From positions 1 through 19,110 of the forward strand of contig JBEKZL010000241.1 of assembly GCA_049509915.1 (NCBI GenBank): a stretch of 19,110 nucleotides of DNA, in the 5' to 3' direction. Made by a program: the position numbers and the translations under genes. This stretch comes from JBEKYD01 sp049509915. Its GTDB lineage: Bacteria > Acidobacteriota > Terriglobia > Bryobacterales > Bryobacteraceae. The notes beneath the pieces are model-generated. The model did no database searches, had not been told where the DNA came from, and saw nothing but the letters and a program-made list of their open reading frames with translations. Shown here one piece after another: positions 1-6,827 of the stretch (within the stretch, counting starts at the first letter, position 1; every line of letters begins with the position of its first letter).

Positions 1-83
1 GGATTGCCCTCCTGTGGGCAGCGTTTGACGAGGCTCCCGGCAAGGAATGGCTCGCCAACGTCAATTATAGGAGGGCGTTCTTC
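1..83. other. Unidentified left-edge fragment
   Basis: The plus strand is open from base 3 across the window edge, but I recognise no family and the frame runs on antisense into the neighbouring ATPase gene. Homology of that ATPase stops near base 118, so this stretch lies beyond a junction that cut the ATPase. It could be the end of another element or of a host gene starting outside the window. Nothing more can be supported. Confidence 0.2.
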
Positions 84-386
84 CTATTTCAGACTGCAAG
101 AACCTGTCTTGGACAAGAGTGGTTCGAACTGGCAGACGAGGACGCGGCGGGGCGCGGGGATGGGAAAGACGATGCGGTCCACGCCGGCCGCCAAAGACAG
201 AGCGAGGTTGGCGACTAACAGCGACCTACTCACCTTGGGCTCGCCGCCGACAAACAGGATGCCTTGCGGAGGCAGCAGTCCCGGCTCCGCCAGACACGCG
301 GGCGCCGCGGCGGGCTGCTGTTCGAGTAACTGAGCCATAGACAGCACCGCTGGTGAGGCCGGCTTCTTGGGTGCGGGATCGCTCAC
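84..386 (-). pseudogene. RepA-like AAA_25 ATPase, truncated
   Basis: The GTG start at 386 overlaps the ancestral stop of the upstream ExeA-like gene (GTGA), a sign of translational coupling. Residues 38-88 match the start of a RecA/RepA-like (AAA_25) NTPase: a P-loop-like GGEPKVSRS at residues 47-55, a following amphipathic helix, and a strand ending in VLVCQFE. The usual lysine of the loop is arginine here (SRS rather than SKS). Homology ends at residue 88; twelve unrelated residues precede a TAG, so at least two thirds of the domain is missing. A 2-bp deletion in the upstream gene now places both genes in one continuous frame. The family assignment rests on the P-loop region only. Its role in the transposon is unknown; an ATPase acting with the transposase is inference. 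Confidence 0.6.
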
Positions 387-1187
387 GGCAGCGCCTCCGT
401 GATGGCATCCAGCAGGATCGCTTCGCCGTGACTCTTTGCGCGAAGCCGCCAGCCGCAGGGCGGTGAGCGCAAGTTTGTTGACCTTGCGGAGAATGCCTTT
501 GGTGGCCTGATAGAGGGCTTGCCGGGCGGTGTCGTCAAACAACGGTCGTGTCACACCGGCGGCCTTGAGTTGATGGGCGAGATAAGCGTCGAGTTCTTCG
601 CGCGCGAGGCCTTCGAGGTGATACTGCACAGCAATGCGCTAGCGCAGCGGTTCGTGCATCTGTGGCGAGAGAGTGCGGCGCAGCAGCGGCTGGCCCACCA
701 GCAACTGCGTCAGATAGCGGCTCAAATCCCTGTCGAAGGTCAACAGGAGAGGCAGTTGTTCGAGCGCGGAGTTAGATCGTAACTGGGCTTCGTCGCAGAT
801 CAGAATGGCGTGTTGCTTCTTAGTCTGATTGAGGCGCACGATGGCCTGAGAGATCTGCCGCGCCAGGTCGCCGCGATAGTGGGCTGGTTCCAGGTCCAGC
901 TCCAGCGCCAGTTGGCGGAACAGATCCAGGGTCGATCCCGGCGTCCAGTGCAGATGCAGGACCTTATACAGGTTGGGATTGAGCGCAGCGGTGAAGGTAC
1001 GGGCAGCGGTCGACTTACCGGAGCCGACTTCGCCGGTGAGCAGGCCGGCGCCGTGATGATCGGCCAGGAACTGCAGGCGGGCTTTGGCCTGGTTCCTGGC
1101 CTGCGAAGGGAATAACTGTTTGGGGTCGGGACTGTCGCCAAAGGGCGTCTTTTTGAAACCGAAGAAAGCTTCCACCATGGCTGTCAC
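383..1187 (-). pseudogene. ExeA/TniB-like AAA+ ATPase of transposon, broken
   Basis: An ATPase of the ExeA/TniB/TnsC type, which in transposons selects targets and activates the DDE transposase. From the GTG at 1187 (overlapping the stop of the 46-aa ORF; an ATG at 1178 is the alternative) the protein has a Walker A, GEVGSGKST, at residues 52-60 and a Walker B, ILICDEAQ, at residues 128-135. The segment normally carrying a sensor asparagine reads LLTFD here. Two lesions break it. An in-frame TAG at 639-641 replaces a codon that is probably CAG, with the family sequence resuming immediately as RIAVQYHLEGL. A 2-bp loss near 431-435, in a GA repeat, shifts the last ~16 codons. Restoring two bases gives 268 residues ending at the TGA 383-385. 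Both changes are seen directly; loss of function is inferred. Confidence 0.85.
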
Positions 1188-1324
1188 TCGTCGTCCTCGC
1201 CGTCGTCGTCTTTCTGTTTGAGCAGTTCGACGAAATTGATGCCGGTAGGTTCCGGTTCGGGTGAGGCGGCGGGTTTCACGGAAGGCAACTGGCCGTTGAC
1301 CACCGGGTCGACGGGCCGCGCCAT
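1184..1324 (-). CDS. 46-aa acidic peptide of transposon
   Basis: A small ORF between the transposase and the ExeA-like ATPase. Its ATG lies 3 bp after the transposase TAA, and its TGA (1184-1186) overlaps the GTG start of the ATPase. The 46-residue product is proline-rich in its first half and ends in an acidic run (KDDDGEDDE) after a short amphipathic stretch, INFVELLKQK. There is no membrane segment or recognised domain. The position, the absence of damage in an otherwise ruined operon, and the tight coupling argue that it is a real gene. A role as an accessory or linker peptide between transposase and ATPase is speculation. Confidence 0.6.
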   Translation of the reverse strand: MARPVDPVVNGQLPSVKPAASPEPEPTGINFVELLKQKDDDGEDDE

Positions 1325-1327
1325 GGC

Positions 1328-2113
1328 TTAGGGTTTTCCCTGAAACCAGACCTCGACCTCGGCGGTGTCGAGAGGGTCGAAGCGCACCTCGACGGTGTGA
1401 CCGGCCAGATGGGGCGGCGCCTCGTAGAGACGGTTGTGGAGCAGGAAGGTGGAATCGCAGCGCACCAGCCGATCCAGGCGATGGAAGAAGAGACGGCGTA
1501 GGTCCGTGGCCGGCGGCAGTTGGCGAACCTGCTCGATATCGCGCTGCCAGCGCAGCAGCGGAGTGGAGCCGAGAGCGCTGTGTTCGGAACGGTGATAGAC
1601 GTTTTCGATCCAGAGCCAGAGACGCTCGTTCAACTCATCCAGAGACAGTGAGTGTTTGGGACCGAGGTTGGCGAGGAATTATTCGTTTACGGTGCGAAAG
1701 AAGCGTTCTATCTTGCCGCGGCCCTCGGGCTGATAGGGCGAGAGTGAATGATCAAAGCCAGCCGTGGCGTGCCCATTCCAGTCGCCTCCCGCATGCACAG
1801 TTCTATACCAGCCAGGGACTGGATGCCTCGCTCGATTGTCTGCGCCAAGCAGGGTGGTGCCGGTGCGGGACTGGCCGCGGTCCTGGCGCGGCTTGGGGGC
1901 CAGCGCCTCGAAACCGCCATGGCGGCAGCGCCCCGCCCAATCCAGCAGCGTATCGACGGAAACCGCAGTGCGTTTCGAATCGGGAATGTCGTAGTGACGG
2001 GCGGCAATCTCCTGAGCGCGGCGCGTGAGTTCGCCACGGGGCAGGCACTCAATCACCAGAGAGGCGATCACACCGTAGCGGAAGAGGGCGAGTTTTTCGG
2101 CTTTGGCATCCAT
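1328..2113 (-). pseudogene. DDE (rve-type) transposase, internally deleted, with in-frame stop
   Basis: The transposase of the five-gene element, related to the integrase-core (Mu/IS481-like) transposases that work with an ATPase. The ATG at 2113 follows a GGAG nine bases upstream. The N-terminal ~85 residues form a helix-turn-helix region (LTRRAQEIAARHY...). Sequence then degenerates and rejoins the family at YQPEGRGKIERFFRTV, which carries the third catalytic acid (E). The block with the two catalytic aspartates is absent, a loss I estimate at over 100 residues. An in-frame TAA at 1679-1681 follows, after which the C-terminal ~115 residues continue in frame (a typical WIENVYHRSEH region) to the TAA at 1328. 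Missing catalytic residues make it a clear pseudogene. Confidence 0.85.
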
Positions 2114-2786
2114 GAGAAAAATCTCCGTGCCCCGAACGATAACCGGGGCCGGCGATCTTCCGCCATGCAAATGCTCTGTGGGGACCCTCAGGAGATGGGT
2201 CGAGCGTGATGCCCGGCCCGTCCGGAGCCAGACACGCGGGCCAACCCAGCAGGTGGGTACGTAGCTGGGAAAACAGGAAACGGTGAGCGGCGATCCAGCC
2301 GATGGATTCGAGCACCGCAGAGCCCTGGAGATGAAGTCCGCCGCTGCGATGGGAGTTGCCGCCAGTGGCGCCAGCGCCAGACCCAGGGCAGGCGCCTGTT
2401 GCTGAAACCGGCGGACCCAGAACTGGCCGCGCTGGTAAGGCATGCTGGCTTGTGTCGTCGCCTGAGCGGCAGCGACCAGAGTGAGGCTGTTGAGCAACCG
2501 GGCAACCAGGAACAGGGCGATGACGGAGACGCCGAAGAGCGGCCATGGCAGGGCTCGGTCTGGCAGCAACGACACGGTGCGCTTACAGGAGCGGCATAGG
2601 TAACGGCGAACGCGAATGACTCCGTCGAAGGCGACATCCACCAGCGTGCGGTGGTAGAAGCCGTGACCAGTCAGAGGATGTTTTGGCCTCGCATCGCGGG
2701 CAGTGGTCCGGCCGGTATCGATCCGGATCGGAGATTTCTTCGGCGTACCGCTGGATGGAGCCGGCGAAAGGGTGTAGGATTTGCAT
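2049..2786 (-). pseudogene. DUF6431-like zinc-ribbon protein, two frameshifts
   Basis: The first gene of the transposon operon. The probable ATG is at 2786. A zinc ribbon is visible as CPRC, followed across a frameshift by YLCRSCKRTVSLLP, then a hydrophobic helix (VSVIALFLVARL) and a conserved YQRGQFWVRRF motif. This resembles the DUF6431 family, found next to transposases; the match is from memory. Frameshift 1 is an extra A in an A-run at 2681-2684 (minus strand AAAA). Frameshift 2, near 2312-2320, looks like one lost base, after which the frame reads WIAAHRFLFSQLRTHLLGW. The true 3' end is uncertain because the tail beyond about residue 190 is unfamiliar and would overlap the transposase start at 2113. 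Function is unknown; DNA binding at transposon ends is a reasonable guess. Confidence 0.65.
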
Positions 2787-2828
2787 GGGAGCCTTTCCGG
2801 GAGTGTCCAGACTCCCTGATTTGGTCTT

Positions 2829-2876
2829 GCGGAGGGCCCGGTGATTTCCGGTGAAAAAACCAGCCGGGCCTTCCGC
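2829..2876. repeat. Inverted repeat upstream of the DUF6431 gene
   Basis: Arms of 13 bp at 2829-2841 and 2864-2876 match at 12 of 13 positions around a 22-bp loop. The single mismatch would be a G-U pair in RNA. It lies 43 bp upstream of the DUF6431 start on the minus strand. It could be a leader hairpin or part of the transposon end; no T-run follows, so a terminator is less likely. Confidence 0.5.
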
Positions 2877-3042
2877 CTCCGCCATCCTACATCCAACTCA
2901 GGCGGGGATAACTGAGGATTGGCAGCTAACCCGGCGTGATTCCGCGCCGCGGTTCACGCTGCACGCCGGCGCAGTGTCGCAATCGCCGCCGTACTTCCCG
3001 GACCTAAACTGAAAAACCTCGACTTCGAGCAGGGAGAAAATC

Positions 3043-3825
3043 GTGCCCCGTTACACCATCGATCCCGTGTTCTTCAAGAGAGTGGATTGGGCAGTGGAGC
3101 AGTCGCTTGCCCACAAGCTCGCCGTGGTGCTGGATTTCCACTCCTATCCATTCATCAGCTTCACAGGCACGGAAACCAGCCAGGTGGACCCGCAAGAGAA
3201 CCGCTCCCACTTTCTGGCTCTCTGGCGGCAGGTGGCGGAGCACTACCGGGAAGCGCCGCCCGAGGTGATGTTCGGGGTGCTCAACGAGCCTAGCCGTCCG
3301 AACTTGGGAATCGAGGGCTGGAGTACTTTGGTGGCGGATACGATTCCGGTGCTCCGAAGCAGCAACGCGGACCGTACGCTGCTTGTACAGACCGCCAATG
3401 GCGGCGGATTCGGGGCCCTCGAAGGTCTCCGCATTCCGGAGAGTGAGCACAACACCATTGTCGAAGTACACTACTACGATCCCGGCCGCTTTACTCACCA
3501 GCAGGCATCGTGGTCGTCCAACCGGATCTACAAAGACGTCCACTGGACCGGAACGCCGGAGGAGAGAGCGGCGGTCGACGAGGCGTTTACCAAGGCGGCA
3601 GCGTGGGCGAAGGAGAACAATCGCCCGCTCTTTCTGGGCGAGTTCGGAGCGTATTAGGCGGCCGACATGCCGTCCCGTGTCCGATGGACTACCTACGTCG
3701 CCGGTACGGCCGAAAAACACGGCATGAGCTTTGCTTACTGGGGCCTCTGGCGCTGCGGCTTCGACGTCTTTGACGCAAAGACCGAGACCTGGACCGAACC
3801 CCTGCTCAAATCGCTCGTGCCGTAA
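3043..3825 (+). pseudogene. GH5-family glycoside hydrolase, 5'-truncated with in-frame TAG
   Basis: A cellulase-type (GH5) beta-glycosidase hydrolysing beta-1,4-glycans. Counting from the GTG at 3043, the acid/base glutamate is in LNEP (N81, E82) and the nucleophile in FLGEFGAY (E200), with supporting DFHSY (33-37) and VHYY (142-145) motifs. The first beta/alpha repeats and any signal peptide are missing: family similarity starts at about residue 4, and an in-frame stop lies at 3010-3012. A TAG at 3655-3657 follows FGAY, where related enzymes continue; the same frame resumes with 55 more GH5-like residues (SFAYWGLWRCGFDVFD) and ends at TAA 3823-3825. Directly upstream, another frame spells LKNLDFEQGE, resembling the start of an unrelated beta-sandwich domain, so the 5' end looks like a recombination junction. 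GTG 3043 is probably not a native start. Confidence 0.85.
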
Positions 3826-3849
3826 GGTACGGTGAGGGGCGCGGCGCAA

Positions 3850-4045
3850 TCAATAGCCGTTGAAGTGGAGCGCGGCTACCACGGCGGAAGCCACGCAGGC
3901 AATAGATGCCGAACTGGCACCAGCGGCCGGTTTCGAGCCAGCGGCTCAGCCATTTTAGGGCTAGCAGGCCGGCGACGAAGGCCAGCGGGGCCCCGAGCAG
4001 GCTGGGCGCCGGGGGGGTGGCGAAGGCTCCCAAGGCGTTGCCGTC
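3850..4045 (-). pseudogene. Duplicated 3' end of uppP
   Basis: This stretch matches the last ~65 codons of the uppP gene at 5897-6090 in the same orientation; by eye the identity is roughly 85% over about 190 bp. It reads GAFATPPAPSLLG, then ALKWLSRWLETGRW, and after a 1-bp insertion near 3892 finishes VVAALHFNGY before a TGA at 3850-3852. Similarity ends almost exactly at the stop codon on one side and near 4045 on the other. No start or upstream part of uppP is present, so it is a gene fragment. Together with the full gene it brackets 4046-5896 as a direct repeat. Confidence 0.9.
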
Positions 4046-4086
4046 CGATGAACGGCGACGCCGCAGCCAATCTCCGTCCCGTAGTA

Positions 4087-4119
4087 GCTTATACTCATAG
4101 GTGGCTATACGCTTATATA
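4087..4119 (+). promoter_or_regulatory. Candidate promoter/operator of the PIN toxin-antitoxin pair
   Basis: The AT-rich leader just before the antitoxin ATG contains a direct repeat GCTTATA at 4087-4093 and 4111-4117 (24-bp period) and, between them, an inverted repeat ATAG-GTGG-CTAT at 4097-4108. Near-consensus -10 boxes are TATACT (4090-4095) and TATACG (4106-4111). Such repeats fit an operator bound by a ribbon-helix-helix antitoxin. No convincing -35 was found. Its autoregulatory use is inferred. Confidence 0.45.
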
Positions 4120-4407
4120 ATGAACAGCGCTAAGTCCGAGCCCCAAGAAACTACCCGTCTGACCATCACCTGGTCCAAGCAAGCCGACCATGCCTTGCGA
4201 ACTTTCCTGGGCGCCCAGGGCATGAAAAAGGGCGATCTCTCGAAATTCATCGAAGAGGCGGTCCGCTGGCGCATCTTTCATCAGACTGTCAGCGACGCCC
4301 GCGCAGCCTTCGCCGACGTTTCCCCGGATGAGCTTCAGAAGGCGATTGACGACGCCGTCGAAGATGCCCGCGCGAAACAGTATCGCGATCGCGCCAAACG
4401 AGCTTGA
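4120..4407 (+). CDS. Putative RHH-type antitoxin of PIN toxin
   Basis: A 95-residue protein with ATG at 4120 and TGA overlapping the toxin ATG (TGATG). Residues 13-18 (RLTITW) look like the DNA-contacting beta strand of a ribbon-helix-helix fold, followed by two helices (residues ~20-34 and 38-54). The charged C-terminal half (DELQKAIDDAVEDARAKQYRDRAK) would wrap and inhibit the toxin. Antitoxin-first order and overlapping stop/start are typical of VapBC-like pairs. The reading frame stays open upstream to 3832, but that part lies across the uppP fragment and is not coding. The pair sits inside the ~2-kb segment bracketed by the uppP repeats. Family naming is by fold pattern; a specific VapB subtype is not claimed. 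Confidence 0.8.
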   Translation: MNSAKSEPQETTRLTITWSKQADHALRTFLGAQGMKKGDLSKFIEEAVRWRIFHQTVSDARAAFADVSPDELQKAIDDAVEDARAKQYRDRAKRA

Positions 4408-4841
4408 TGCGCGTCGTCCTCGATACCAACATCCTGCTCTCCTCCCTGCTCTCGCCCTTGGGCGCGCCGGCACAACTTCTGGACGCCTGGGAGCGCAACA
4501 CGTTCACGCTGGTCGCCTGTGACGAGCTCATTGCGGAACTCCGCGAGGTCGCCGGCCGGCCGTTCTTCCGCGCGAGACTTCGCGCCAGCAAGGCCGAACT
4601 GCTCGCCGCCGGTATTCGTGACTTCTCCTTTTTCTGCCGATGCCTGCCTTCCGGCCCGATCGCTCCGGACCCCAAGGACAGCTACCTGCTCGCGCTGGCG
4701 GAAGCCAGCCAGGCCGAGTTCCTCGTGACCGGCGACAAGCAACTCCTCTCCCTGAAACGGCAAAAAGCCACCCGGATTATTACTCCCGCCGCGATGATCG
4801 AGATCCTGAAGGACGCTGAGAGCGGCGAGCAGCGTAGTTGA
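4407..4841 (+). CDS. PIN-domain toxin (PIN_3-type putative RNase)
   Basis: A 144-residue PIN-domain ribonuclease, the toxin partner of the preceding antitoxin. The acidic metal-binding set is intact: D6 (VVLDTN), E44 (DELIAEL), D91 in DPKDSYLLALA, and D110 (FLVTGDKQLL). PIN toxins cleave RNA, often tRNA or rRNA, with Mg or Mn ions; the target here cannot be read from sequence. ATG 4407 shares its A with the antitoxin TGA, so translation is probably coupled. The arrangement resembles the 'putative toxin-antitoxin system toxin component, PIN family'. The module appears complete and functional, in contrast to the decayed genes around it. Confidence 0.9.
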   Translation: MRVVLDTNILLSSLLSPLGAPAQLLDAWERNTFTLVACDELIAELREVAGRPFFRARLRASKAELLAAGIRDFSFFCRCLPSGPIAPDPKDSYLLALAEASQAEFLVTGDKQLLSLKRQKATRIITPAAMIEILKDAESGEQRS

Positions 4842-4903
4842 ATGCCCGCTGTTGGCGACGCGACGAGGCAGGTTCGAAACGATACGCGGCGCATTTCGCC
4901 CCC

Positions 4904-4930
4904 ATCTCGCGAGAGGGGTGCCCGCGAGAT
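4904..4930. repeat. Perfect 8-bp hairpin downstream of PIN toxin
   Basis: ATCTCGCG (4904-4911) and CGCGAGAT (4923-4930) are perfect complements around an 11-base loop, 62 bp after the toxin stop. There is no T-run, so a rho-independent terminator is doubtful; it could still stabilise the 3' end of the transcript. Bases 4842-5038 hold no gene I can support. Confidence 0.35.
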
Positions 4931-5038
4931 CACGAGACTCGCAGCTTGGCGCAGTGCCCCGACATGTTGGCTCTTTTCGGCGAGGGCTCACGTAAGGCTC
5001 CCGTCTTCGGTCCGCCCAGCCGGCCACGCCCCTTCCCA

Positions 5039-5878
5039 TCATCGTGACGCTTCTAGCTTAAGGAGCTCCTGGATGGCGGCACGCCGGGATCTTTCGCCGG
5101 CCTGGCCGTTTTCCAATCGGATCGGGATTTCATCCGTGTAAGGCTTTCCGGGTGCCGGCGTGTATTGGGCGACAACCGTTGCGGAGCCCCGACACTCTGC
5201 GCACTGCAAGTTGCTCATCAGCCCGTTCGGGTCGGCGTACGCGTGTGACGTGTAAGCGTCCACCGCGACGGAGTCTCCGCGCGGCTGGATAAGGCGCCCC
5301 CTTAAATCCTCCTCGACGGTTCCGTACGTGGTTGGAGCACCCTCTCGGGCTCCGGGGTGCTCTTCCCGGATGACACCATCGCAAGGCGCGCTGGCGCGTC
5401 GCCGCGATTGGTCAGTTCAAGGACGTACCAATACGTGAGCGTGTACCTGCCGTCGAGGTCCTTCCCCACGCTCAAGGCTGTCACGTTCCGGACGAAAGCT
5501 GAAAGGCGCGGCGCCCGCGGGCTGTGGGGCGGGCGGAGGTTGGATGGCCGGCATCGCTATGGTCGGGGTCGCTGCGGGCAAGGGGTTGGTTGGTCCCCGT
5601 CTCGTCGTCTTTCGATCTACGAACAAGAGTAGCGCACCGATGACGATGATCGACGCCAGGGTACCAGATGCGCCCCTTTCTCGTTCGCACGTAGCTGAAA
5701 GCGCACCAGCACGCGACGGCGCCGCACGGCCATGCGGCAAGGAGCGGCCAATGAGCAAGAATAGCCTGGCCTGTCACGCCAAACCCCACAGCCGTGAGGA
5801 CGAGGGCAGCCGCCAAACCGGCGGTTCCCCAGAAGAGGTTCCTCTCCCACCACGGGGGCCGCGTGTCTTGTGACCGAG
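5039..5878 (-). pseudogene. Degraded hypothetical membrane protein
   Basis: No single frame spans this region, but protein-like segments join across frames on the minus strand. From about 5862: WWERNLFW followed by two hydrophobic helices (AALVLTAVGFGVTG and LAAWPCGAVACW). After a shift near 5665 comes a third helix (TLASIIVIGALLLFV) and a proline-rich linker. After a shift near 5490: SVGKDLDGRYTLTYWYVLELTNRGD. After a shift near 5340: EEDLRGRLIQP, then LQCAECRGSATVV and a charged tail ending at TGA 5039-5041. The order suggests three membrane helices and a soluble C-terminal domain with a CxxC. I do not recognise the family, and no convincing start codon precedes WWERN. Frameshift positions are approximate. 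It lies between the uppP repeats. Confidence 0.55.
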
Positions 5879-5896
5879 GAAATCTTCTCCCCGCGA

Positions 5897-6757
5897 TCAG
5901 TATCCGTTGAAGTGAAGCGCGGCTACTACAACGGAGGCCACCAGGCAATAGATGCCGAACAGGTACCAGCGGCCGGTTTCGAGCCAGCGGCTCAGCCATT
6001 TTAGGGCCACGAGGCCGGCCAGGAAGGCCAGGGCGGCTCCGAGCAGGCTGGGCGCGATGGGGGTGGCGAAGGCTCCCATGCCACTGCCGTGGGCCGTTTT
6101 GAAGAGGCGCAAGGCTTCGCGGCCGATGGCGGCCGGGGTCAGCAGCACAGCCAGCGCGAAGCTGAATTTCTCGACCTGGTCCTTGGGGACGCCGGCCAGC
6201 ATGCCGGTGGAAATAGTGGCGCCGGAGCGCGAAAAGCCGCGGAAGGGAAGGCACAGTCCTTGCACCGCGCCAATCAGCCCAGCTTGCCGCGCGCCTAAGG
6301 CAACCGGTTGCGCCTGGCGCTTTCTTTCCGCCACGCCAGCGACCAGAATCAGAATTCCGGCCGCGGCCAGAGCGGGCGCGATCAGTTCCAGGCGGCCGAA
6401 CAATTGCTCGACCTCCGCCACCGGGGAAGAGCGCAGCGCCACCTTCTCGATGAGCTTGATGAGGACTTCGCCGATGACGCCGGTGATCACCGTCGCCAGC
6501 ACCAATAGCACGCCGACTTCCTTGGCCACGTAGGCGCTGCGGAAATAGGTGTCATGCCAAGTTTTCCAGAAATAAAGGATTACGGCGAACATGGTTCCGG
6601 TGTGGAGCATCACCAGCAATAGGGTCATTTCGGGGGCGGACGGGTCGAGCCCCATCAGTTTTTCGGCGACCACAACGTGAGCCGAACTGGAAACCGGCAG
6701 CAATTCCGCCAGGCCCTGCACGACGGCCAGGATGAGTACTTGAAGGAAAGAAGGCAA
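5897..6757 (-). CDS. uppP: Undecaprenyl-diphosphatase (UppP/BacA)
   Basis: An integral membrane phosphatase that converts undecaprenyl diphosphate to undecaprenyl phosphate, recycling the lipid carrier for peptidoglycan and surface polysaccharides. Counting from a TTG start at 6757 it has 286 residues, the normal family length. The first signature is AVVQGLAELLPVSSSAH (11-27), with the usual QG-E and PVSSS core. The second is FRGFSRSGATIS (172-183), where most homologues have PGxSRSG, so the proline is replaced. A conserved histidine sits in LHTGT (H52). Several hydrophobic helices follow. No ATG lies near the family start; TTG 6757 is chosen because the protein then begins about ten residues before the first motif. 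A diverged copy of its last ~190 bp lies at 3850-4045. It is divergent from the glycosyltransferase at 6828. Confidence 0.93.
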   Translation of the reverse strand: MPSFLQVLILAVVQGLAELLPVSSSAHVVVAEKLMGLDPSAPEMTLLLVMLHTGTMFAVILYFWKTWHDTYFRSAYVAKEVGVLLVLATVITGVIGEVLIKLIEKVALRSSPVAEVEQLFGRLELIAPALAAAGILILVAGVAERKRQAQPVALGARQAGLIGAVQGLCLPFRGFSRSGATISTGMLAGVPKDQVEKFSFALAVLLTPAAIGREALRLFKTAHGSGMGAFATPIAPSLLGAALAFLAGLVALKWLSRWLETGRWYLFGIYCLVASVVVAALHFNGY

Positions 6758-6789
6758 GCATCTCAGGATACCGCACGAGCGCCCCCACG

Positions 6790-6819
6790 TTGAAAACCGA
6801 CTCGTCGAAGCCCTATGAT
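6790..6819 (+). promoter_or_regulatory. Candidate sigma70 promoter, nearly leaderless
   Basis: TTGAAA (6790-6795) and TATGAT (6814-6819) are separated by 18 bp. The predicted transcript would begin at about 6826-6828, at the ATG of the glycosyltransferase, giving a leaderless or near-leaderless mRNA. A GGGA just before the ATG is too close to be a good ribosome binding site. Prediction only. Confidence 0.45.
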
Positions 6820-6827
6820 GCCTGGGA

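Larger units (their letters stand above)
84..2876 (-). mobile_element. Decayed five-gene transposon (DUF6431, DDE transposase, small ORF, ExeA-like and RepA-like ATPases)
   Basis: Five tightly packed genes read on the minus strand: DUF6431 protein, integrase-core transposase, 46-aa acidic peptide, ExeA/TniB-like ATPase and a RepA-like ATPase. The last junctions are translationally coupled: the transposase stop lies 3 bp before the small ORF, and two GTGA start/stop overlaps join the small ORF to the ExeA gene and the ExeA gene to the RepA-like gene. A transposase plus AAA+ ATPase pair is the core of Tn7/Tn5053/IS21-type transposition. The element is inactive here: the transposase has lost its central catalytic region and the last gene is cut off. 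I did not identify terminal repeats or target duplications, so the limits are those of the genes plus an upstream hairpin. Confidence 0.65.

Noticed and set aside
2675..2690. Programmed frameshifting in the DUF6431 gene at an A-run
   Set aside because: The shift needed is +1, not the -1 usual for IS elements, no slippery heptamer is present, and a second unrelated frameshift follows, so mutation is simpler.
3004..3849. Long minus-strand frame (281 codons) opposite the GH5 gene
   Set aside because: It is the antisense of a frame with clear GH5 motifs, and its product has no recognisable content.
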